Assembly: GCA_035235625.1 (NCBI GenBank)
Contig: CP141146.1
Span: 1,978,501-2,042,500, forward strand
Source of the DNA: Saururus chinensis
Taxonomy: Eukaryota > Streptophyta > Magnoliopsida > Piperales > Saururaceae
DNA: 64,000 bases
Direction: 5' to 3'
Under the pieces are notes generated by a model. The model ran no database searches. It was not told where the DNA came from and saw only the letters and a program-made list of their open reading frames with translations. Made by a program: the position numbers and the translations under genes. This document shows positions 44,481 to 57,840 of the stretch, one piece after another; within the stretch, counting starts at the first letter, position 1; each line of letters begins with the position of its first letter.

Positions 44481-45084
44481 AACAAAAGTTAGAAAATACA
44501 AAAAAAATGTAGATATTTTACTGTGAAGTGGCCATTCATACTTGGCAGCACTAAAGACCCAATTATGAATAAAGTTCCCATAGCAATCAATTTAGTAATT
44601 AAAACAATGGAATCAGAAAGCTCTTGCATAGCTACATTGCAAAAATCCAAATTATAAAATTACACACAACTGAGAGTCTGAGAAGGAACCCCTGGACGTT
44701 TAGAAAGCAAAGCATTTGTAGTTATTGTATTAACCATGATCTTCCAAAGAAGCATTAATCTTTTGAACATGCACTTCTTACGGTTGTAACTAAAAGGATT
44801 GAGGCTACTTGTCACTGGTTTCATATTGTTTATATATTAACCTATTAGCTGAAATAGTTTAAAACTTCACATTTCCTCTTTACTTACCTTATTAATAGGG
44901 ATTGTTTTGATTTTGTTATGAACATGGCTATTCAAACCTCATTTTTTTTCTTGTCCCCTGTTACTTAGGCACCCCATGTTAAATTTACTCATTCTACCGC
45001 TTGTATCCCAGTTCTGAAAAAAAATATGAAGATTTGTTTTAACTCCATGTATCCCCTGGCCTTCACCTCCCTCAAGGTTATGTT
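44481..45084. other. Intergenic DNA, nothing recognised
   Basis: No gene or transposon ends were recognised. The sequence is AT-rich. Confidence 0.45.
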
Positions 45085-45462
45085 TGAGTTATGGTGGGGG
45101 GTGCCCCTCCCAATCATCGAATTAACATACAGGGACCCACATCCCCATCAAATCTATTAATATCTTGGGGGGGGGGGGGGGGGGGGGGGCAAAACCCAAA
45201 AAATTATTGTCTACATATTGGCGGGGTGGGGGTTTACCCCGCCAACCATTGCACAAATAGACGAGGAATCTAAGTCCTCGTCGAGTGCTTTAATATTTGG
45301 TAGGAGGTATCCCCCGCTAAACCACATATAGTAATTATTCAAAGTTACTATCTGCATTTTGATGGAGGGTGCCCGCCCCAACCATTGCACAAACAAACAG
45401 GGAATCCAAGTCCCCGTCTAGTGCTTTAATATCAAGTGGGAAGGTACCCCCACCAAAACCTA
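45085..45462. repeat. ~135-bp tandem repeat with hairpins and a G23 run
   Basis: Three diverged units lie about 134-136 bp apart (AACCATTGCACAAA at 45244 and 45380; a weaker CAATCATCGAATT near 45110). Each unit carries a GTGCCC(C)/GTACCCCC block and a short self-complementary segment. The first unit ends in 23 consecutive G (45167-45189). Perfect 8-bp stems are seen at 45220-45227/45236-45243 and 45260-45267/45275-45282. A relative occurs at 62960-63270. Confidence 0.7.
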
Positions 45463-48076
45463 TGTAATAATTAATTATACTCATTTGGTTTTGGTATGCA
45501 AAGAATGAGGAAGATGAGTGAGTATTTTTTTAGGTCTAAGTCATAGGGGAAGGAAGAGTAAGCCAATGAGGGATAAGTAGGTTGTTGATGTAAAAAAATT
45601 ACTATTTTTTTGCTTTTGCTTGGAGGACACAGGAAAAAAAAAGTTCTAAATAGCCAAATTCTTTGTTTATTGCATCAGGAGGCCACATATGGTTGTCCTC
45701 TAGAATCAGTTCTTTCAACTCATCGGGTTAGGGTTATGCCTCGTGATTTCTTCTTTTGATAGTTGTGGAGCCAATGATCATTCATAGTAATTAAGAAAAT
45801 GTTGTGGCCAAAATGCCACCCAAGTCTACTCAGCATATGTTGCTTGATAATCATTAACATTTTCCAAATGGGTGAAGCTATATTTCTTGGTTTTGACTCT
45901 TAAGAATTTTTCCTTTCTAAGCATTTTTGTTAGGTCATCTTAAATTACTTGCCAAGCCTTCTCACAAAGTAGTGCTTCACAACTTCTTACTTGTGTCCCT
46001 TTGATGTAAGGTAAATTATACTTCCTTCTTTTGCCATTGACAAGTCTTCATCCCCTTTCACTTGACAAATTTGCTTACACCCCCTTTTCAATTTATTGTC
46101 GTGTATGTTGTGAAGAGAAAGGTTTGATAGCGAGCCGCTTCTACGTACACAGCTCAACTCTAGTTCCTAGATGATCTAAAGTGGCGAGTGTGCTAGCGAA
46201 AGATAGGATGGAGAGAAGTAGAAAACGAGTTTTCATCCATGGCTAAGGACTTTTTCGGGCTTGTTTTACTGTAAAAGAAGCCAACAGCCTATGCCATCAA
46301 ACACCTTTGCTAGGAATGCCCACCTTGTGCACGGATATCTTTGGTAGATTGAGAATAAGTTGGGTCGAACATGCCATGGACTCAGTGCATTTTGGAGCTT
46401 AAACAGTTGAATAAGGTTGGACACAGGATTTTGAGTGAAAGGGGTCATAAGATAACAAAGCTGATTAGTGTTTCTGATCACTAGCTCGATTCTCTACTAT
46501 ATAGAAAAGAGGGAAGAGCTTCACCGTTGGTTGGAGGAGTTGCGTTGGCTACACCACCGCTATCCGGGACGAAGGTGGAGCTAATGTTATGTTAGAAGTG
46601 GGTATTATATTTAATGAGTTAAGCCCATATCATTAAAGTGGACATAATATTTATATGGGTTAAGCCTATATTACTTAAGTAGGTTAAGCCCATAAAATAT
46701 AATAGAGAGAGCTCAAACTTACTTTATATTGAATAAGAATAATATGTGTGAATTAGTTGAAGAAGTGAATAATCCTATATTACTTAGAAGAAGATGATGG
46801 TGTTGATATATAAGATATAAATTTGGCCTTTCAAGTTAGGCCCTTAGGCCAACCCACTTTTGTGGGGGAGAGACATGTTAAAAGCCCTAAGTTAAATGTG
46901 TATGTAAATGTAAAATTGTGGAGCCTTATATTTAAAAAAAAAGACTTATGTAAATTGTCCAATGGACCCACACATATTGATCTTAAGAGATCATCTCACG
47001 TAAATTAATTTTTTTTTTTAATATAGCAAAATTTTAGTCAACTTTAAACCTCCAAAGAGGTTGGTTTCGAATCATGAATTTTTGTAGGAATTTTTTTTAG
47101 AAACTTTTTTATATAAAAAAATAAATAAAGAATAAGAAATTAATGGAATAACGATACATATCAATTTTTCTGTTAGCCACCCCTTTGTACCGTATAGGTC
47201 ATCACCGATACCGCGTTTCATGCTCTGTCTCTTCGGCTGAAGTTGTGTGGTTTCCCGTAGTGGTAGGTTTGTTTGTATTGACTCCAAGGCTATCGAACAT
47301 AGCGGCATTTCTGGGAGCTCCTCTATTAGGGAGGGCCAACTGCACCACTCGCAGTTTCGGTAGTATAGACTCCATGTAAACAGATTTGCATACTAGTCCA
47401 AATGTCGAAGTACATATCTCGACATTGGTATAGTATATTCCATGCATGAATCTATCATCTATCATAAGGATGGATGCTTAGCCTTCCGGCTTCTGTCTGG
47501 AGAGAATTCTACGTGGAATGTTTCTCGATAGATGATCAAGAATAGACCTGATGTCTGCAACAATGGTAAGAATTGATGTCTTTTGAACCGGCGGGCAAGT
47601 AGATAGAAAATGTACACACGAGTTGCCACGGAATGCAAGTGTCGGGAAGCATTTCTTTGTTCTTACTTGAAAAAAGAATATGCCATGAGGGAGACTCAGA
47701 ATGTTTCTTCAATCTTGGATGTTCTAACATCATCCATCTGGTAATAACGCAATCACCGATTATCAAGACCCAACAAAGCACAGAGCACGGGAATATATAC
47801 CAAAACATTTAAGATGGCGAAGAGCATATAACCCCAAAAAGGACAAGCAAACCCGACCAGGGAGTAAGGAAATATCATTAAACATGAAAAATATCTTTTG
47901 CGAATAAATCGAACATCAAGAACATATTGATTAAGCGGGGTAATGTACAGTAATAATTTAATGCTTAGCTTGTAAACGAAGGAACCTCAAGAAGTTAAAA
48001 AAGACAACAAAACTGCTTTTCACTGCTTTACACTCAATGAACTATAATCTAGAAAGTTATTTTTCCAATGCAAGGC
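45463..48076. other. Intergenic DNA with unexplained open frames
   Basis: Short repeats of GGTTAAGCCCATA occur three times at 46615-46695. Around 47170-47480 GC content rises and several overlapping frames of 60-87 codons appear on both strands (for example minus 47202-47465, ending GNHTTSAEETEHETRYR). I could not match them to a nuclear or organellar gene. A 90-codon minus frame at 47536-47808 is likewise unknown. The last ~200 bp are probably 3'UTR of the ferredoxin gene. Confidence 0.35.
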
Positions 48077-50726
48077 TCAGTGTGGCTTCGGTACATAACC
48101 ATCGACAGCAAAGTTCCTAGTAGCCGCTGGTAATGCTAAGCGAAGGCCATCAAGTTCAGGCTTAGCAATCACCTGACAGCCCAAGCGAGACCTGCAAATT
48201 TCCTTGTCATAAATGACTGGAATCGATAAAATACACTCTTATCATAAAGCTTTGGGGAAGACTCACGTTTCTGTAAGTCCAAAAGCAAGATCTAACATAT
48301 CATTCTCCTCATCCGTTGGATCCTCCAACTTATTGTAGTAATCAACATCCTATAGGAAGAACCGAGCAATCAAAACTAATTTTATGTACGGAAAAAATTT
48401 AAACATGATAGATGTCTTAGTCACTGGACCATTACCATTATAATAACGTGACATGTAGAACAGGCAAGAGATCCTTCACAAGCTCCTGCAGTTTCATATC
48501 AACAACGGTATCATACGATGGTATAAGTCTTGTCAAAAGAGGAATAAACTATTAAATTGTTACTTGTTATGCAGGAACTGAAGGTGTTTCCCTATAACTT
48601 GCTCCAGATTTTTCTGTAGGCGAAAGGCTGTGTTTACTCTTAGTGGACTGGGCACAATTCCTAGTTGTATACAATTTGACAAGACAAAGGATTACTGAAA
48701 ATGCTATTTGAACCTGCAGATGGAAACGTGGGTGGCCCAATGCTTGGGCTCACTCATTGTTATGTACATGCTGCAAGCATAGGCAGCATTACTCAAGGAT
48801 TATAACTGGAGGCGGAGTAGAGGCATACCCGCTCAGATGCAATAAAGAAGCATAAGATGACAGGTTTAACCCCATTTTTCTTTAATTAAGTTATGTCTCA
48901 TCCTCAAGGAATAATGAGGAGTTAGCATTGCATATGACTGGGAAACTGAATTCATAAGGCATTCCTTCATAATTTTTTAACGGGAAAATTTTAGACTTCA
49001 GAAGTTATCAATTTGACCACTCAAACCAACCATTACTTATTACTTAACCCCCCTTCTCTGCACAAAGATGTAGAGCCAAACGTACATTTTATCCCTTGTC
49101 TTCACTCTATCCTCAACCGAAAACAGCCTAAATATTCCCTAGTATATGTGCATTCAATTTTCTTTATAATCGTTTAAAATAAGACTGAATAAACTGAAAT
49201 TAATATGTGCACAACATGCATACCTTCCAGTTCAATGTCATTTTCATGTGCAGCTTCTAGCATAGACATGCCAACAGGAACCTTTATAGTCTTCTCATCA
49301 CCATCTTTATCAACAAACGTAACTGTTATTCTGCATATAAACAAGGGGATCTTAATATCAGCAGCCAAGTATAAACTGACCATAAATGCTCCATCTGGTT
49401 GTTTGTGGCGTCATTAGCTAGCCACAGAAATATTTAATGCTCTGTAAGTATTAAGTTACAGAGACATGAGCACAAGGAGAAATACAAAAAATCGAGTCTA
49501 AGATAGACAACAACAAAGAGAAAGCAATGGAGGTTGCATCAGGCAAGTGAAGATATCACACAGCACACTAAGCAAACTGTTCAGTTTCTCACACATGTCC
49601 AATACTCAAACTTACTTTTCTTTCTCTTCATTTCCTTCTTTATGTGCTCTATCTGCAGCAGATACACTAGACAATGGATGCTTGATCTGAAAAATGACAA
49701 ATCACTCCATTCAGAGTTCTAAGGTAAATTGGCTATATTACTTCAAAAATCCCTCTTGATGTAGTCCATCCATTCAGAAAATCAGTAACATTCATCAGCC
49801 TCATATTTTTATATAAGAACATTCACATTGAGAGAAGGTCAAAGCAAATCAACAGGTTAAACATGTTCAACGTCATAATTTTTTAACAGGAAAATACTTA
49901 TAGGCCAACTTGTTTTCTATTTCTGCCGTTCTCAATCTTATGCACAACTACCAAAATAAGGATGAATTATTTGCAAGCCTGAACTCGAAAAGAGCAAACC
50001 AGAAACAAGCGTAAGAATAACAAGGATACGTAACCAGATATTGAGTTATTTGGCTTGCAGATCTCTGAAAACATTGTATTGAAGTCCCAGACGTTAATCG
50101 ATCTGCAAATGCAAAAGGTGTTAAGAAAGTGAAAATAAACTAATATTTAACACATAGGTTTGTGCAGAAAAGAAACAAGGAAAAAAACACACACAAAAAA
50201 GTATAAATTATACAGGACAATAGCATTTGCTAACAATAGAAAGGACTGTTTAACATAGTGGATAGACAAATTGATGGTTTGGACAATTACATACCAAATA
50301 TAGCAATCATATAAAAACGCATATAACTTCTCCAAGTGAATAAGTAGCATCTTCATCCTAAAACTTAAAAGAAAAAAGAAAAATGAAAAAAAATGAATTT
50401 CAGACCTCATATAGTAAACCATACAACTAAAACATTGACCTCAAGAAACAAACCGTTCATCAAGTATGTTTAAACATTCAAACGGCTCTTACTCAGATAA
50501 GTTGATCTCTCAAAGAAAACCAATTCTCTTACAACTCATGTGCATTAAATCATTATGCATCCAACAGAGAGGGTAACTATCACTCCTTGATGTTCAGCCA
50601 TAATATTTGTACTGAAATAAAAGCACGCAATATGAAGATTGAAAAGATAGTAGAAGCATGCAATTTACCTGTGATTAGTTCTCTGGTTATTACGCCACCT
50701 AGCTGGCAGAGTTTTGACCTGAACAT
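48077..50726 (-). CDS. Mitochondrial adrenodoxin-like [2Fe-2S] ferredoxin
   Basis: This electron carrier of the mitochondrial matrix passes electrons from adrenodoxin reductase; the plant family (MFDX) supports Fe-S cluster and biotin synthesis. I read seven coding exons on the minus strand, in transcript order: 50726-50669, 50102-50035, 49686-49616, 49330-49224, 48485-48436, 48349-48267 and 48191-48077. All have GT-AG introns and consistent phases, giving 183 residues. The N-terminus (MFRSKLCQLGGVITRELI) is rich in Arg, Lys and hydroxylated residues and poor in acids, fitting a mitochondrial presequence. The core starts at ITVTFVDKDGDEKTIKVPVG (residues 67-86). Cluster ligands are C104-x5-C110-x2-C113 (ACEGSLACSTC) and C151 (SRLGCQV). 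The ending RNFAVDGYVPKPH is typical of the plant family. The ATG chosen is the one that keeps the presequence in frame. Confidence 0.95.
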
Positions 50727-53340
50727 AGTCACAACTTCCCTGAAATTATAGGTTTGTAGATGCATCAATATCTTGATAAAACACAGCTGTTAGCATGGTA
50801 GAAACTGCAATCATGTTATAGTAAGCATGCATTCTCAAGAAACCAAAGTTTGAGAATTACTAACCATTCTATCTAAATAAAATGTTACTAAATAATTGAA
50901 ACAAACAAATAATTATTGTATCAGTTGAAAACTTCAACTTAAAGGTGAAGGTAGCTTTAAATATTAGGGAAGAGACTAACCATCCATACAAACCATACTA
51001 ACACTCCAATGCACATGTAAGCACCACTAAGCATTACAGATGAACACACACAAGGGGAGCACAAACTCACAACAAGGAACACTGATTTCACCAGGTCTTG
51101 AGCAAGAAATCTTGGGCTCTGCTACCATGTTAGTTAACCAGCCGCCTATGAGCTTAAGATAGCTAAAGCTGTTAGGACCACACTAAAACTCTAGTCCTAA
51201 CATTGGAACAAATACAAATGCAAAATAATATAGGATAACATGTGCAGGGCAATTCTACAGGACAGCAGTGGTCTAGCTTTTTGCTAACCTACAAGAAGCA
51301 AGTAAAGAGAAAATACACAAAAAACCTTAAATGAGTGTCCCCAAAGAACGTTTGGAAGACCACATGAGATACAGATGGAGTGAAAATTTCCAAGTATCTA
51401 ATTGTCCCTGTGGATGTAAAGGCCAAATGTGCCAGGATAATGACAAAGGACTAGAAAGGAACTTCCTATGATTGGTTAAATAGAGTCTCCATAGTTTTTA
51501 TCAATATGCCAGTATGTTGCAATAATAAAGAATATCCTTATCTATTACAGATATGAGAACAAACAGGAAGAGACAAAGATAATTGCACGGAGGACAGTAG
51601 CTCTAGAATATACTGAACCCCACATTGCAAAAGACATTCAAACTTGGCCAAATAATACCCACTATCAAATTTAAGAAAGGTTAATAAGCACCGTCAAAAA
51701 CCTTTTAAGGGGATTTTAATCTAACAAAAACCATATTAATTAGTATAAACAACAATGAAAAAAGATGTACTAGCATACAAAAGCATGCATAATTCTTTTC
51801 CATAATCAGGCATAAAAAACAGAGACCTCCGAATGCCATAGTATATGTCAACATTAAAGATTGAGGAGGTAATATGACAAAAAAACATATAAGGCAGAAG
51901 TAATCAGTAAAAATTGAACGGCTTAAAATAGCCTGAAACTAAGACTTGGAACCTCATAGAGTTCAAAATCTATCAACAACAAACAACAGTAATTAAATCC
52001 ACGATCATATTACAGCAACACAATTGCATAATAGGGAAAACAAAAAGGAATAGACAGAGCCACAGGTATAGAAATTGAACTAAATTTGCCCAGAACTTAT
52101 AAAGCTTATAATTGATTGTCCCCTACCAATAGCCAATTTTGTCTGAAATAAAAACACAATCATTAACAGGTCTGAACCCGAAAGTAGGGAAAATGAAAGA
52201 AAAATGAATTGGGATTACAAGGAAAGGGATTGGCATGTCTGAGGGGGGTCCATCATAAGAGGACAGGAAAAATATGGAAGGGGAAAAGGAAAGGGAGAGG
52301 GATTTTAAGGAAAAGGAAAGGTAATGGATTCATTAAATTCCACCCCTGTTTGTCTGCACCATGGAAAGGAGGAAAAGGAGAATCCCTCGTTTGATAGTGA
52401 ATTGAGAATACGATTAAAATTACAAATGCTTCATTCAAATCATATGAGAAATAACATTAATAATACGGTATTAACACTCACAACAAAGCCTACATGTTAC
52501 CACAATCAACTTATATAACTATCATAAGAAATACGAGAATTAATCTGCTGCGGCTGCTGCATGTGCCGCACATGCAGCAGTCCGTTTAATTCTTCTTTTG
52601 CGTTCATCATTATTATTTATCTACACATTGAAATCTGATATTTTTTATACTGTAAGAATTTGAAGATTGAAATATAGGCTTATATTGACATAGATTACAA
52701 AAAACATAGAAAAATAAGCCATCTATGATAACAACATTTAACTGTAAGAATCTATAAAAAACAGACATACAAAGTCATTGATCGATATCAAATAAGATAA
52801 AAACATCAAAGAAACAACATCATGGCATATTTGTCAATCATTTAATAGCTACGACAAAAGAACGCAAAGACAGAAGGACGTGAGAATGAGAGAAGGGCAA
52901 TTACGAATCTTCAACACAAAAAACAGAGTGGAGCTTAGGGTGGAGAATTAAAAAAAAAAAAAAAAACGGAAGCAGCCCACTAAACCAGGAGAAAAAGAGG
53001 TCCCGAGTTTGGCAATTGCATCGATTGTCCGAAGACAGTCCGTACTTTTTTTTTCATGGCGCCATGGCTGCGTTTTCTGGAGGGCGGAAGGCTCCGTAGC
53101 TGCCCCCAACAAGCTGCTCCTGCACCGTGGGCGTCCAATAGATAAGCTACAGCACCGTCTATCAGATTAGCGTCAAGGCCGCCAACTCCCAGCAGCCACG
53201 GCGCCACGACCTGCCAAACTGACAGCCGCCACCTAGAGAGGGAGAGAAAGAGAGATTACCCGACGAGATGAGAGTTGGCTCCGGCCGGTGACGGAGTGCG
53301 GGGAGGCGGTGGTAAGAGACTGGAGAGGGCGGCTGTGCAC
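50727..53340 (-). other. Likely 5'UTR exons and leader intron of ferredoxin gene
   Basis: The start-codon exon has an acceptor (ATAATTTCAG) just upstream, so its exon begins at 50739 and an upstream non-coding exon is required. A GC-rich patch at 53260-53340 with a donor (TCGGGTAATCTC, exon end 53260) is the best candidate, giving a ~2.5-kb leader intron. Plus-strand frames inside this intron are not supported. The GC-rich part 53040-53230 could be first-intron enhancer sequence or an alternative leader. A small foldback lies at 52536-52593. Confidence 0.45.
52536..52593. repeat. Strong perfect hairpin (13-bp stem, 1-nt loop)
   Basis: CTGCTGCATGTGC (52554-52566) is followed after one C by its exact complement GCACATGCAGCAG (52568-52580). 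An outer pair, AGAATTAA (52536-52543) and TTAATTCT (52586-52593), is also exactly complementary. It lies in the probable leader intron of the ferredoxin gene. Confidence 0.85.
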
Positions 53341-54216
53341 TCCTATTGTTGGATTTGGTTTTTAAAAATAAATTAAATTTATTTTATTTTTAAAAATTAA
53401 ATAAAAGAGCAGAGAGAGTATTTTTGGATGGGGATGTTAATGCGTAAGATATGAGTCGGGTAAGGTTTTACCCATATTCATACCCGTTTTTAGAAATTTT
53501 ATCTATATTTTATTTATTATTTATTTTTATATTTATTATTTATATTTTATTTATTACTTATTACTATTGGGTAAATAGGTAAGTAAATAAGTAAATAACG
53601 AGTAAATAATTAATTAATTAATAAACAAAAATAATAACAATTATATATGTTAAAAGTCTATTCAAAGTAAAAAAAAATAATATAATATAAATTTATAAAG
53701 ACCTCACAATTTATATAAAAAAATAAAGCATAATAAGAATCTAATACCTTATATAAACTGAAATAATTAAAAAAATTAAAACATAAATATATTTTTATTA
53801 CTCCAGGCTTATTGACTCATTATACCAAAATGCTAGAAGATGCACCTTTTTTATATAAAAAGCAAAGATAAAAAAAATTTAACAAGTTCTCTTCCATTTT
53901 CTCTATAAGAAGTTTGCATTATAAATTTATACATATTTCTCAAAAGTATTCTATCTAATGTATCACTCAGCGACTGGTTAATCGCTAGGAGAGACTAAGA
54001 GGAAGCCGGGTTAGTCGCCAAGAGAAAAGAGCAGGAAAAATAACAGAGAAGAAGCACTATGCCAAGCTGCCACTGCACTATGCCCCATTCGCCATCCGCT
54101 GGTTTGTGGCTAGTCGATCAAAAGAAAATAACCAATGTCACTTATGATTTAGAGTTTGTTAGGTGGGTAGTATGTACTTACTTTAGGCATTTGAGTTGGG
54201 CTGGGCACGTTACTGG

Positions 54217-57200
54217 TGTCAAACCCCGGCGATGCCCGACCCGAGCCGAACTCGGTCTAAGGGCCGGTCAAGCGCGTAGGGGCGACGAAGTAAAAATTGA
54301 GAAACGATCTAGCGGAAGACTTAACCCTAACCACAGGCGATTAACAGCAAATACGGAGTGCGCACAATCCTTTGAGCAAGAGTAAATAAAAGGGAAGGAA
54401 AAGATGTTGCTTATCACAAAGTAAACAGCAATCTCAAACCCATAAGCTTAGCTAAGTAAAGCCCACACCGGCTCAAAATAAGTCATAAGCATCACAACTG
54501 TAAATATATGACATAAATCCAAAACAAGAACCCTACACAAAGGTTCTAACATAAAGCATGAAACAAACGAAAGTAAGTCACACAACGATCTCCATCATCA
54601 CACCCAAGCTATCTCTGACCTTTCCTCAAAGAGGTAATCTTGTCCGTCTGCGTGTCACACTACGCAGCCCCAAATCAAAACACAAAAAGAGGGGTGAGTT
54701 TAACAAACTCAGCAATGGTTTTAATATCACTAACAACATCGAAAATACGATAGCATGACGATATAATCTTTCAAATCAACGATGTACAAGGTGTATCATT
54801 TTCTGATCACATATTCACATCACTTAAAAACTGCATCATAATGCATAATTCAACCTGCATGGATGTATCTCAAACATATATATTCCCACATGCATTATTT
54901 CACAATTCAACCTGCATAAATGTATCTCTAACATACATATTCCACATGCATAACATCAACAACAACCTGAATGGATGTATCTCTAACATACATATTCCCA
55001 CATGCATAATATCATCACAATCTGCATGGATGTATCTCTAACATATATATTCCCACATGCATAATATCATCACAACCTGCATGGATGTATCTCTAACATA
55101 CATATTCCACATGCATAACATCAAAATCAACCTGCATGGATGTATCTCTAACATACATATTCCAACATGCACAACATCAACATCAACCTGCATGGATGTA
55201 TCTTTAACATACATATTCCAACATGCACAACATCAACATCAACCTGCATGGATGTATCTCTAACATACATATTCCAACATGCACAACATCAACATCAACC
55301 TGCATGAATGTATCTCTAACATACATATTCCAACATGCACAACATCAACATCAACCTGCATGGATGTATCTCTAACATACATATTCCACATGCATAACCT
55401 CAACATCAACCTCCATGAAGGAGAAATCACACATTAACGTCACACAGACGGGAGCATAGACAAGGCCACGAAGGCGTGTCATGGTCCAAAATTCTACACA
55501 AGAATTCAAGAAAGATCGGGGTTGTCAATCCCTAATACTGCTCACCCTGGACGATCCTGGCCAAGGATGTCCCATTCTCACACAGAGAATCTAGAGCAGG
55601 GGTGTTCGCCCAGGGACATCACCTGCGGAGGGAAGAGCCCGAGTTCTCACACAGAGAACCCTAGAACACGTGGTAGCGGGATGCACACGGCATACCACAC
55701 TGGATTCTCAAGGTACAGATGACATACATAATAACATTCTCACAATCCGCAAGACAAGTACACAACTCGTCCCCACATCATTCCATTTAACAAGACTCAA
55801 CTCGGGGAGTGCACTCGTTCCACACAGGAACTTCAAATCGTTCCACATAGGAACTTCAAAACAAAATATGTCCTTTCGGACTAATCAACTTGCGATTAAT
55901 CCACGACCGATCAATCCAGCACACAATTCCATCACATTGCATCCAATCGGTCAAATTCGATTAATCACGATGAAGCCTCAATTGGAAATCCATTTTCATG
56001 ATGCATGCAGCATGGTACATACGTGGGCAAAGCATACATGAATCCTAATCCATGATAAGTGCTCTCATCAGCCCCTAATGTATCATTCATAATCACAATA
56101 TCAAGCTTCAACATCATTATTTAACCCCACATGTGTGTGTGTATCTAGTAGAAGCATTTCACATAATGCATGCCAACATGCTTGAAAATCAACTCACTAC
56201 CACACTACACATGTGAATTTCCATCTAAACATGAATTCCAGCGGAAATCATAGAAGAAGAATCGTTGAAATCATATCTAAATTCAAAACTCAACCACAAA
56301 GGCTAAACACATATAACATCACTTATTTCATCATTGAGTCATGACATTCACCAACATCCACACACCACTAACCACAATCTATCATGACAAATCAGTCCAA
56401 CAATGATTGTAGTCCTACTGAAAATATGTTTAACCAAAGGGAAACAACCATTCATAATTTCAAGATAACGATTTCAACATCATGCCATAAAACATAAGTC
56501 ATTCCACCATCTCTAAGCATATATCTCAACTCCATAAACTTAATAGCATGCATTTCTAGTAGCCTAACATAGCTTAAAACACTCCACATTCATATAAAAT
56601 TGGCAAGCTAAAGTGGAATCATCAAAATAGACATCATATGCACCACATATAATTTCCTGTGTAGCCGATCGATCGCCCTTGAGGCCGTTCGATCGGTTAC
56701 ACGCAAAAATTTAAAATTTACAGTTCAGCTGATCGATCGGCCTGCAGGTCCGATCGATCGCCAACACGGCAGAATAGTCATCTTCTTCCTTTCGCAAATC
56801 CAAACCGAAACACCATAGATAACACTTCAAATCCACATCTAACACCCTAATCATCATCAAAAGTCCTCCTTGACTTCCAGAATATCAAACCAAACCATAA
56901 TAATGCAAAACCTTAAGAAATCGGGATTAAATAATTCCATCTTCTAATCTTACCATTAACACACCAAATCAAGTAACCCATTTTGAAATAAGCCAAAAAT
57001 GAAGAATTTTACCATGGATAAACAGAGATTTCGAAGACCCATTACCTCAGCACTTAATTAAGCTCGGATTGAAGAGTCACCCTTCTTGAAATCCTTGAAA
57101 ACACAATGAGTTTGAATTAAACTCTAATAGAAATCGATTTACTCAAGAAATCCCTAATTAAATCTTAGATCTAGGGCTTGTTGGTAGTAAAAATCGAATT

Positions 57201-57840
57201 TTGAATGTTAGGGTTTGTAGTAAAACACAAATCAGTAACTTTTGATGGTCAAAAACGAATTGAATCAAGGGGAAAATGGTAGATTTGGAAGAAATTAAGG
57301 AGAAAGTCATGAATTAGTGTTTAATTAGAGTAAGCATACCTTAATCGGCTTCTAATTCGAGCCTAAGTGGGGATTAGGCCAGCCCTCCTTCCTTAGCCTA
57401 TTCCCAAAAATGGAAATGGCTCAGGTTTGCCCTTATATAGTAAGGGTTGGGGTATGCATAGGTAAGTTTTGAGGTGTAAATATGAAAAATAAGAAAAAAG
57501 TGGGTATTTTATAAATTTAAGCCTAATAAAATTCTGAAAATTTTTGTATGACCTTAAGTATATGTCTAGGTTCATTTGACCCAAAAATAAAATTTTTGAC
57601 GGTGGGGCCCACAGGGCTCCCGCCAAAACCCTAATTTTTGGGAAAATAGTAAAAATTCCAAAAAATCCTAAAAATTTACATTTGGTCTAAAATTACTTAA
57701 AACCACTAATATTGAAGTTAATTTTGGTTAAAACCATCACATACACTATTTATTTACGAAATCACTGAATAACACGTAAATCTCACGATAACCAATAATT
57801 AAAGAAAACCAAAACCGGTTTAAAGATGAGGGTCCTTACA
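54217..57840 (-). mobile_element. Solo LTR of the chromovirus family (3624 bp)
   Basis: Read on the minus strand it begins TGTAAGGACCCTCATC and ends GCCGGGGTTTGACA, matching the LTR at 1632-4923 end to end. The five bases ACTGG are repeated exactly on both sides (54212-54216 and 57841-57845), a perfect Ty3/gypsy target duplication. Internal sequence and a second LTR are absent, so this is a solo LTR left by recombination between the two LTRs of a full element. It contains a TATA-like box near 57435 and about ten copies of a 55-bp repeat. Open frames inside it (for example 55670-56041) are not genes. Confidence 0.95.
54841..55430. repeat. 55-56-bp tandem repeat inside the solo LTR, ~10 copies
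   Basis: Units follow the pattern AACCTGCATGGATGTATCTC, TAACATACATATTCC, ACATGC, AACATCAACATC. Ten nearly complete copies and a partial one are visible; the middle copies are nearly identical and the outer ones more diverged. The homologous place in the LTR at 1632-4923 (about 4135-4300) has only three copies. Each unit holds the imperfect palindrome ATGTATCTCTAACATACAT. Confidence 0.9.

Noticed and set aside
52200..52430. Purine-rich GGAAAAGG stretch with CACCCCTGTTTG, considered as a MITE
   Set aside because: A CCCCTGTTTG-like tip is visible but no inverted partner or target duplication could be found.
55670..56041. 123-codon plus-strand frame
   Set aside because: It lies inside the minus-strand solo LTR and the homologous stretch of the other LTR is also non-coding.
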